A DNA stretch of 64,000 nucleotides from Bryum argenteum. Taxonomy: Eukaryota > Streptophyta > Bryopsida > Bryales > Bryaceae. Where the stretch lies: the NCBI GenBank assembly GCA_037043015.1, contig CM073325.1, forward strand, positions 19,819,001 through 19,883,000. The letters run 5' to 3'. A program made the translations under genes and the position numbers. The notes under the pieces were generated by a model. The model was not told where the DNA came from and made no database searches. It was given only the letters and a program-made list of their open reading frames with translations. Every line of letters begins with the position of its first letter. Within the stretch, counting starts at the first letter, position 1. Positions 55,848 through 64,000 of this stretch are shown piece by piece.

Positions 55848-58052
55848 ATGGGTGATAGAGGAGGCGCAAGGATTTGTGTTCCTATTGGAGGCTCTGCAGA
55901 GAAAAAATTTACAATTCTAGGTGATTTTGAATGGGTGGACGTCCGGCCTACAAAAGAATCTATGGCGGATTTTAGGGCAATCCTTGAGGTATGCTTCCTT
56001 ATCCAATTGGTATTCTGATTCCTCAAGCGAAAGTTTTTTTTTTTTAAATTTTTTATGCAACACATTACAATTATCTCATGATTTTTGAAGTGAGATCTCA
56101 AACTCTAATGATGTTGGTACCTATGTATGGGGGAGTTGCAGAGTAACGCTCGCCGGATTGGTCTATTTGCCAAGAATGTCAACATACATACTGTCCGGAT
56201 AGTAAAAGATGATGCGGGCGACGAATATATGGTGTGTGCATTGAAATCCGTCAATGTATTACCAACACGAGCCCCCGCCTCTCACGACATTGGCCAGACA
56301 TTGCCGGGTTCTACCAGGATTGGCAATGGCGAACCCCAAATTGCTGGTGGAGCCAAATCTAATGGAGGGACCCATTCTCGTTTTGATGAAACTAGTTCTC
56401 CAACAGAAGATGCAACAGAGGATGCAACAAAGGATGCAGAAGAGGAAGCGGAAGAGGAAGCAGAAGAGGAAGCCGAAGAGGATGTTGAAGAGGAAACAGA
56501 AGAGGATGCCGAAGAGGAAGCGGAAGAGGACGTAGAAGAGGACGCAGAAGAGGAGGCAGAAGAGGACGTAGAAGAAGATGCAGAAGAGGAGGCAGAAGAG
56601 GAAGCAGAAGAGGAAGCAGAAGAGGAGGCAGAAGAGGAGGCAGAAGAGGAAGCAGAAGAGGAAGCAGAAGAGGACGCAGAAGAGGACGCAGAAGAGGATC
56701 AGACGAGGACGCAGAAGAGGATGCAGAAGAGGAAGGAGAGGAGGATGCAGAAGATGATGGAGAAGAGGAAGCAGAAGAGGATGGAGAAGAGGAAGCAGAA
56801 GAGGATGCAACAGAGGATGGGACCCAGGATAGAGCCGAGGATGGAAGCGAGGATGAAGCCGAAAATGGAAATGAGGATGGAATTGAAGATGGAACTAAGT
56901 ATGGAGCCATAGATGGAAGTGAAACTAAGGATCGAGCCGAGGATGGAGCCGAGGATGGAAGTGAGGATGGAGCCCAGGATGGAGCCGAGTATGGAAGTGA
57001 AGATGGAGCCGAGTATGGAGGTGAGGATGGAACCAAGGACGGAAATGAGGATGGAGCCGAGGACGGAACGGAGGATAGAGCCGAGGATGTCGAAAACACA
57101 GATAGGAACAAAGCAGTCGTCGTGAAAAACCAGGTGAGTTTTATATACACTCCTTACACCATGTCCAAGCATTTGTATTCCCAGTAACTTTCATCTCATA
57201 TTCAAGTGATGATAATCTTTTTCTTTTCCATGCATATCAGTACGGAGTGCAGATTCGTGTGACTATAGAACACCTTTCGCGCTTCTTCAACGTTGACAAA
57301 GAAGGACTTGCCAATCAACTTGGAATCGGAAGCTCTTCTTTGGCAAAGATGTGGATGAGTTACGAGACATACTCAACTCGGTGCGGTTGATGAAAGTCAA
57401 GCTCCAACATGGGTCTGTTAAAGTGATCAACCGTATTTTGGTAAATAATTAAGCACACTCGTTATTGCATCATGTTGCAAGAGAGAGTATCTTCCAAGAA
57501 TATTGTGCACAAATTGTTCATGCCGCAAGCACTCCCGCAGAAGAATTTGTTTTATTTGCTCATGTGTGATGCATGTTCTTACCTGGCTATAGAGGCTTCA
57601 TCACGGACTCCAATAGTTGTTTTTGCTGATGAGATGGATTTTGTGCATTGTACAGAATTCCGAAGTGTTGCCCTCAAACATATCTCGGTTTTTCTAGCAC
57701 CGTGTAAACTCCAGCTCTCAGACAGAAGAACGCGTGTGAGCGACTGGAATCCAGTGATGGATGTCTTCGCTGTGGAGGGATCGATCTCAGAGCCCCCCAG
57801 CATGGAGGTGCGTGCAAGTAGCGCTGAGGACGAGGTTGCAGGAGGAAGTGCTGGTAACACATCGCCACTAGTAGCCGAGAGTGGAAGTGGCAGGAAGAGA
57901 CTAACCCGGGCAGCAAAGGGCAAGGCTGCACTTTCTGAGTCTCCTGGCCCATGTGCCAAGCGTTTCAAGCCCGGGAGGATACCAGAGCTCTTGCTCTTGT
58001 TACTCAGGAAAAGAAAGACTCTGACGGACCTTCTGGCTCTGAAGAGATTTGA
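55848..58052 (+). pseudogene. Unrecognised gene with long acidic repeat, frameshifted
   Basis: Exon 1 (55848-55988) reads MGDRGGARICVPIGG and ends MADFRAILE, donor GTATGC. Exon 2 (56142-57133) joins in phase with SNARRIGLFAKNVNIHTVRI, then a Glu-rich tract of EEEAEEEAEEDA units (from about 56410). At about 56700 the frame changes by a one-base loss (GATCAGACGAG for an expected GATGCAGACGAG). The acidic frame continues as ED-rich and DGAEDGSEDG-like units to VVVKNQ and a donor. Exon 3 (from 57241) continues in that frame with YGVQIRVTIEHLSRFFNV and needs another shift to reach GKDVDELRDILNSVRLMK. A last exon (about 57484 on) encodes DACSYLAIEASS, a Ser-rich part and GRKRLTRAAKGK, and again changes frame near its end. 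No known family. Acidic plus NLS-like basic parts suggest a nuclear protein. Either decayed or affected by indel errors. Confidence 0.5.
56410..57090 (+). repeat. Purine-rich coding-type repeat (GAA/GAG/GCA)
   Basis: The plus strand is almost only purine with periodic C or T. It has units of 'gaagaggaagca' (12 bp and multiples) up to 56810, then 'gaggatggagcc(g)' units to 57090. It encodes the acidic tract of the gene above. Such tracts expand and contract by slippage. Confidence 0.85.
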
Positions 58053-58261
58053 TAAGCAAGCCCGTTCCTGAGTGTGCTGGTCGAAATGCCAAGCGTTTCA
58101 AGAGGAGACTAGTTGCTATTAAATAAGGAGAAGGGAGATTTCGGATCTTTTGACTATGAAGACCGGCCTTGCATCAAAGGTCACAAGTTCGAAGTGTTTT
58201 TCTTTTTCTTTTCAATGCAATCTGTTACACTCTCTTATTTCATGCACTTACAAGTAGTGGT
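58053..58261. other. Downstream of the acidic gene
   Basis: It contains a second, frame-shifted AKRFK phrase (about 58085-58105) repeating the one at 57955, then AT-rich sequence with no further exon. Confidence 0.4.
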
Positions 58262-58378
58262 CTTCTAATGTTGTAGATAGAAGTCCTGTGGTCATTTAGG
58301 TAAAGGCATTACGAACAAACGCTGTATTCACGCCAATCTCTTAAGGGAGATTGGAGTTCTTATATATATATATATAGT
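58262..58378 (+). mobile_element. SINE-like tail with hairpin and (TA)n, copy 1
   Basis: It shares with 61455-61572 the order 'gtcc(t/g)gtgg(t/c)cat', 'gcattacgaac', 'attcacgcc', hairpin, 'ggagtt' and a short AT microsatellite. The hairpin is 58333-58354 (CCAATCTC / GGAGATTGG). It is followed by (TA) repeats and then 'gtagatagaag', which also occurs at 58274 and may be a flanking duplication. No protein. Confidence 0.55.
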
Positions 58379-59160
58379 AGATAGAAGTGATAGTAGTGAC
58401 ATTCGTTGTGGTGAAACATTGTTTTGTTTTGTTTGTGTTTTTTTCTCTTGAATGTAGTTAAATGGAGATTGGAGAAACAATGTGCATATTCCACAAATTT
58501 GCACGTGGAATCTCGCCTGGCATGTATGGTTACTTTGTCTTATAATGTGAATAGTTGAGAGTGATTGAAAAAAAGACGTAGAAAATGTCAATTGAGTGAT
58601 TCGATTCAAGATTGTTATTCTACCAAGAATGATCTTGTATGTCTTGATATTCATTACAACAATCTTGCAATAAATTACATTGTACATGATAAGTCCTATA
58701 TCTCATCATTTTTGAAGAGTAGCCAAACAATTGAATTTGAATTTCTTTATGAATATTTCTTTTCTAAGCGTGAGACAATAATTCATTCTCCTGACTATAA
58801 GAGTAAAAAGCATAAATTTAAGATTCCCTGCTTGGTTTCATAACATTTGATATAATTTTGTACTAATATTTTTTGTTTTATACAAAGTTCTTCTATCATG
58901 CTAAAATGTTTACTACCTAGTCATTGGGGCACAAGACAAAGGTCAAATACGTAGTTAGTGGTGACATGAAAGGGCATTATCTGAAAATAGAAGTACAAAT
59001 TCTAACGTTAAGAAATTTATATTGAAATTTACATATAAGAAATTTATATTGAAATTTATATTGAAATTCCAATCAAACGATGGTACCTTTTTTAATTCAT
59101 AGAATTAAAAAACCTTTAGATTATTTTGATCCATTCTACCAGTTACAATGTGACCCTTAT
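58379..59160. other. AT-rich, no gene recognised
   Basis: A plus frame at 58565-58843 (92 residues, Lys/Ser/Tyr-rich) has no domain or splice context. The phrase 'aagaaatttatattgaaattta' is locally repeated near 59005-59060. Confidence 0.45.
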
Positions 59161-60620
59161 TTAACCCTTAAACGTCTCTAGTGTCAAAAAACGACATTTT
59201 GGATGAATGGTAGAAACTTTGAAGAGCCATAACTTCTTCATCTAGACTCCAATTTTTTATATAATCACTTGGGTTGGGTCACAAATCAAGTCTTATTTGT
59301 GTGGTAAGAATAACAAATCCATACAATAAAGTATGAAGAAATGGCATGCATTTTGATGAAGGGAGCTTTTGGTTTTTGGTTTTCAAATAGTTGGCATGTT
59401 TTACCACTGCAAGTTATTTATGTGAAATAAAGAATATATTTTCATGAAATTTTTTACATAAGTGTGATCTTTAGACAAATCCCAACAACTTTCTGGTAGG
59501 ATAACTTTTTTGATCTGAATAACTTTGGTATTGGATTTGCTATAATGTGAAAATACTACAAACAAGTTGTTTGCAATCAAATTGTAACCATTAAATAATT
59601 AGGATTGTAACCATCTAATTTAATGTGAATCTTTGGTATTGGGTTAGAATAAATGGTAACTGAAATCCAATACCAAAGTTACCATCTAATCTAATTGTAA
59701 CCATTAGAGATTAGGATCGTAGCCATCTAATCCAATACCAAAGTTACCATTTAATCTAATTTGGTACCAAAGTTACCATTAGAGATTAGGAGTGTAACCA
59801 TCCAATCAAATTCCAAACTCATATACAATCATGTACACCAAGTCGTGACCTAAAATTCGTCACCGATTGTGATATCTTAATGTTTGAAGTTGGTCACAAA
59901 TTTATTTCTCTTGTATTAAAAAGGGAAAGTAATGTTTTGGAGCCAAAAATAATAATTTTGAAAAGTAAACCTCATCTAAGGCTCTTCAAATTCGACCCAT
60001 TCTGCAAACGATAACTCTAGCAATTTTGTAACCTATCAATGGGTAGAGCATTTTTGTAAATTGTAGACTTATACAAAAAAGTTTGAATTAATAGCATGCA
60101 TTTTAGTGAAGGCAGCTTTTGTTTTTGGCTTTTTAAACAAGGGATATGTTTTACCATTGCAAACCAATTAGATTAAACCTAATCTAGTCTTTCATGAAAT
60201 TTAATTGCATGAGTATGATATCAAGATGAAATCTAAAACCTTGTGTTAGGAGATTCTTGATTAAGGTAATTCAGATTTTGGATTTGCAACGATGTTTCAA
60301 TAGTGAATATATAAAAAAAAACAAAAAATACATGGTTTTTGAGAAGCTTTTTCTCCTTCATCCACCATTGGATCTCAATTTTGTTTGTTGGGCTGGACTC
60401 TAGTATACATATAGTTATAGTGGTCCTTAAATCCATCGTAGGTGCAACGAATACATAGCATGCATTTCAATGTAAAGAGTCTACTCTTGGACTTTCTTTC
60501 CTTTGTAATTTGAGGCGCTTTTCAATATTGCAAGGCTATCATTTGCGCCAAGATATTGTTTTGATGATTTTTGCTTGGGAAAAGATGTTATTGAGATGAA
60601 GGTAGATATCTTTGTAGTTG
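59161..60620 (+). mobile_element. TTAA-type element E9, left end and interior
   Basis: It starts TTAACCCTTAAACGTCTCTAG, followed by 'gacattttggatgaatgg' and 'gaagagccataac', like E6 and, inverted, the right end of E1. Interior phrases 'aatggcatgcattttgatga' and 'gttttaccactgcaa' recur in a second partial copy near 60080-60165, so it may be a compound. Short repeats 'aaagttaccat(c/t)taatctaat' cluster at 59590-59800. No right terminus with certainty. Confidence 0.5.
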
Positions 60621-61060
60621 GTGATTTTTTCATTGCAGTAAGTCTATAGGTAGCAATTTCACTTCAAAGTAATAATGTTGAGATTTTGTAATGTTTTTTG
60701 AGTACTAATATTTTGATCTCAAAATCCATGCAACCTTATGATTCAAGATCTGACCCACATGACCTATAATAAGTCTACTACAAGATTGTACAATGGGATC
60801 TAAATACCTTAATACCTTCAATTTCATGTATGACACTAATTTTGAAAATGTGTTTTTTGGCTAAAAGTAGACTAGGCTATTTAGGAGTTGAAGTAATCAT
60901 TCAATAAACTCTTTAGTCAAAGAAATTTTGCTTCTAAATTTGTAGTATAAGTGCAAGTGTGTGTGAGATACAAACATATTTAAGTTTACAGTCCTATTTG
61001 TAATATTTAGTGATTCTAACTCGGCTTGCCTTTGATTTTCCTTGGTGCCTTTTTAGACAA
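60621..61060. other. AT-rich, no gene recognised
   Basis: No coding or repeat structure beyond the E9-like sequence. Confidence 0.4.
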
Positions 61061-61712
61061 TTAACCCCTAAAGATCAGCGACATAGATGAAATGATATAA
61101 ATCCATATTTTTTCACAATATTTTCATAAGATGTTCCCTATACTACAAGGTGTTTGTTAAAATACTGTAAGCTGTATTTTAAGTTTTGACCTGTGTAATA
61201 TATATTTTAGTCTTTAAGGTTTAAAAGGGGCAAATAAAATGTTCTCATAATCAAAAGAAATAATATTGAGATTTCCAAGTGATCTAAGCTAAAGGGTACC
61301 AGCTTTACAAGGGTAAGCTTAGATCTGGATAATAAACATTTCAAAATTACTTTCGCTTAAAATTTAAAAACATGTAGAATACCTTTTCAGTGCTCATTAA
61401 TTCAAAGACCAAGTATGATTGAATAATCCTTGTTCTACCAAAGGAAGTAGTATTGTTGTAATTTCCCCTTGTCCGGTGGCCATCGGGATATTAGCATTAC
61501 GAACGGACACTTCATTCACGCCGGCCCCTTAGAAAGGGACCGGAGTTTCTATCTATATATCTATCTATCTAGTAGGTAGGTTTGAGATCCTATTGTTGAA
61601 TTTACAAAAAAATATTAAAATATCTTACCACACCTCAATTCCAACAAAGTGCTCGAAAATTGCACTTTTTGGTATTGGAAGTCTACCAAGTGCTTAAATT
61701 TTTAGGGGTTAA
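61061..61712 (+). mobile_element. TTAA-flanked element E10 (652 bp)
   Basis: The left end is TTAACCCCTAAAGATC and the right end ATTTTTAGGGGTTAA, bounded by TTAA. It contains the second SINE-like tail (61455-61572), presumably a later insertion. Confidence 0.65.
61455..61572 (+). mobile_element. SINE-like tail with hairpin and (CTAT)n, copy 2
   Basis: Same order of blocks as copy 1. The hairpin is 61521-61543 (CCGGCCCCTT / AAGGGACCGG). Most stem pairs differ from copy 1 yet still pair. It is followed by 'ggagtttctatctatatatc' and 'tatctatct'. Confidence 0.55.
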
Positions 61713-63057
61713 GAACAAAGTATGCTCACACATGAAAGATCAACCATGACGGTCAATTCCTATACTAGTCTAAATAATACCATATATGATTATTAATATT
61801 TGTAAATGATTACCTAGTTTTTTTTAAAAAATGAAATATGTCATATTCTAATTGGCTTAGAGTGATGTGGACCCTCTAAATACTAAGGTAGAAATTTTCT
61901 CTTGACACATAGGGTGTTTCGTGTACATTGTAAAACAATCGAACCATGGGTACTCCACCAACTCCTATTAATAAAACTCCAAAGTTAAGTGCAAGGTTAT
62001 GGCCAGAGGGCGTTTTAACTGGTCTCTTAATATCCATTCCCGCATAACCTTTTTTAGATAAGTTAAACAAAATAGTTTACTGAATGTTAGCCTCATCAAA
62101 GGTTTGAAGTTTTTGTAGAGCAACTACAAGAAATTCAAACTTCTAAGGTAACATGCTAAATAAAAACAACAATAAGCTCATTGTAGAATGGACGATGAAT
62201 CAGTTTCAAAAAATGTTCGAAGTTTGTAGTAGTATGAACCGATTGGAATCAAGATCTTGAACTCATTTTCGAGTTGCATATATAATACATCATACAAAGA
62301 AGACTTGTACAAAGAAGACGTGTAGGTGCACGTCAAACCAAATATTTTAAAAATGTACATCATAGAAACATTGAAATTTAAGAATGCCTCTTACGTGGAT
62401 ACCCTTACTACTTGGAAGTATACAATTTTAATGATATGGTTTTCAAACATGTTGCTTTTACCCATGATATACTTTTCGTGAAAATGCTGCTATCCCCTAC
62501 TCCTGTAAAATGAATCGTTGTAACTTTCTGAAACCTTGTGATATTTATAGAATGTGAAGGTGTTATTATGGAATATACATGATATCGTATATGGTATGGT
62601 GCTCTATAATGGCTCAATTTTCAGCACGAGAAATCTACAGGGTTGTCACCCGTACAAACAATTTTCGTGCATGGGGAAAACTAGTAGAAGAATAGAGCAA
62701 GTGGAATCATCATTTTTGGACTCTTCTACAATGAGTTATGAATTTTTGAAGTTGAAAGTATAGGTGTTCCTAAAATGGTGCCCTAAAAAGATACCCTATA
62801 ATGTCTGCAGAGAGTACATGATACTATTGCGTGGGGAATCTATTATGTACCTCTGACTCAAGATTACTAGGGCTCCATTTTCGGCACTGCTACCATAATC
62901 AAGGTGACATTACAAAGTTCACCATTTCGTGCTTGCCAAAATGTCATTTTAACAGAATTGCTAAAATGACCAATGCCCAATTTACTCGCACATGAGAAAA
63001 ATTAGACTGATGCTATGGACCAGATGTATTGTATCTCAATCAAGAATACATCAACTG
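61713..63057. other. AT-rich, no gene recognised
   Basis: Frames of 60-69 residues on both strands look random. No repeat family recognised. Confidence 0.45.
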
Positions 63058-63137
63058 TTAACCCTTAAATGTCAGAGCATGCCCCTCGGGCTTGGTTATA
63101 AGTGTATTTTCAGAGAGGCTTGACGTTTAAGGGTTAA
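63058..63137. mobile_element. 80-bp TTAA element E11 (terminal repeats almost alone)
   Basis: The ends are TTAACCCTTAAATGTC and GACGTTTAAGGGTTAA. Inside lies 'gcccctcgggcttgg', also found next to the ends of E4 and E7. It is the smallest member, probably a deletion derivative of that family. Confidence 0.75.
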
Positions 63138-63468
63138 AAAGAAGAAAGAAAGGGAAAATCTCCTGCACAAGCGTTCACATAGCTCTTCGACTTTCAAACC
63201 GGCAGACCAGATCCATCGCAGGAATCCAAGAGAGCCGCATCACGTCAGTCGGATCGACCCAAATTACCTAGCCACACGAATTCGCCAGAATGTCAGAATT
63301 CTTTTACCCCTCCTTGTTCTCTCGTGGGGAACAAGGAGCCTAACCTTGAGAATACCATGTTTCTCATAAACGTTGTAATTATGAGGGTTTGTTCACCAAG
63401 TACTCAGAAGTACTTGAGAATGCCAAACGCTGTTCAAACGTTGTTATGGGGGCCGAATCCTTGTAGTG

Positions 63469-63488
63469 AATAGAAGGCTCACGAGGTG
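63469..63488 (+). pseudogene. 20-bp scar of psi-LEA9 exon 2
   Basis: AATAGAAGGCTCACGAGGTG is identical to 53957-53976, including the TAG stop that only psi-LEA9 has. It is followed within a few bases by the segment paralogous to 54686 onward, so about 710 bp between were deleted in this copy. Confidence 0.75.
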
Positions 63489-63490
63489 AT

Positions 63491-64000
63491 TTAGCTTGAG
63501 TTGAGTGCACGGGTGTTACATTCATCCACAGAGACGCTTTGCTTGTGTATTTCATCAATCTTGGATGATATTAAGTGATATGGTAAATGGACTTTGCATG
63601 AAAGGGTAAAAGACAAAGATGGGTTTGTTTACATGAGCTAATATATTCACCTGTCCATTGATATTCATGAAGTAATTCTAACACATTCGTTGATGACCTC
63701 ACAGGTTGCCCTTAAAAATTACAAAAATAAGCTTTTGGTTATCCCTAAAAACTACAAAAAAAAGTATCTCTTGGTTGTAGGCAAGCTCCATCAAGGGTCG
63801 CGCACAATTACAATAGGCAAGCTGACTATGCTTGCGAGTCCTTGGCCAAAAGTATATAGTCAAAACTCTAGTAGATATTATCTCGAAGTGAGTTGCATGT
63901 CCCAACTATGTGAGCATCTTTTGGTGTGTGCGGCAGTTTCGGCGGGGAGAAACTGCGCTTCCAAGGTCTTGAGAGCGTTTTATTAGAGGCGACTTTGTGA
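63491..64000 (+). repeat. Segmental duplicate, right copy (pair with 54686-55190)
   Basis: See the left copy. The right copy continues out of the window after 'gcgttttattagaggcgac', the end of the first tandem unit. Confidence 0.8.

Noticed and set aside
57241..57440. RWP-RK transcription factor domain in the acidic gene (VTIEHLSRFFNVDKEGLANQL).
   Set aside because: The first half resembles the helix before the RWPxRK signature, but the signature itself is absent. The better reading afterwards lies in another frame (GKDVDELRDIL), so the likeness is weak.
1..64000. CRISPR arrays, rRNA or operons.
   Set aside because: Gene structure is nuclear plant type with introns; the direct repeats have no regular unique spacers and no rRNA signature is visible.

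Overview
The window reads as nuclear DNA of a land plant. The evidence is short GT-AG introns, TATA/G-box promoters in front of group 3 LEA (late embryogenesis abundant) genes, remnants of a Ty1/copia retrotransposon, CACTA-type foldback elements and two TTTAGGG units. I cannot name the species. A non-seed plant is possible, but that is only an impression.

The backbone is a cluster of one LEA gene family. Eight full-length copies share one architecture: a 33-codon first exon, a phase-0 intron of 166-322 bp and a GC-rich repetitive second exon. They are LEA1 (6.4-7.0 kb, minus), LEA2 (9.4-10.2, plus), LEA3 (26.3-27.1, plus, frameshifted), LEA4 (29.7-30.5, plus), LEA5 (37.0-37.8, plus), LEA6 (41.5-42.3, minus), LEA7 (44.2-45.0, plus) and LEA8 (47.2-48.1, plus). 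A ninth copy (psi-LEA9, promoter part at 48.8 kb, body at 53.7-54.2 kb) is broken. A 20-bp scar of it lies at 63.47 kb, an orphan upstream segment lies at 12.1 kb, and bases 1-270 are the 3' flank of another copy to the left of the window. The duplicated unit includes promoter, gene and at least 600 bp of 3' flank. Copies sit in both orientations (LEA1/LEA2 and LEA6/LEA7 head to head, LEA5/LEA6 tail to tail). The proteins are small, very hydrophilic, built of 11-residue helical repeats and lack an obvious targeting signal. The family's known role is protection of proteins and membranes during drying.

Between the genes lies AT-rich sequence full of mobile DNA. The most distinctive group is a set of elements with CCC(C/T)TAAA-type ends bounded by TTAA. 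One nested insertion (11.46-12.07 kb) shows directly that they duplicate TTAA on insertion, the target habit of piggyBac-type elements. Other elements are a deleted copia element (17.98-21.02 kb, minus), two CACTA foldback MITEs (35.0 and 54.4 kb), two copies of a SINE-like tail with a conserved hairpin (58.3 and 61.5 kb), several foldback structures, and a 15 x 16-bp minisatellite (25.7 kb).

Decayed or unrecognised multi-exon genes fill the rest. They are a minus-strand Ulp1-like cysteine protease remnant (22.5-24.4 kb), a minus-strand gene of unknown function (14.4-16.4 kb), gene fragments at 49-53.6 kb that separate the psi-LEA9 promoter from its body, and a plus-strand gene with a long acidic repeat (55.8-58.1 kb) that carries several frameshifts. 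I see no rRNA, tRNA or CRISPR array.
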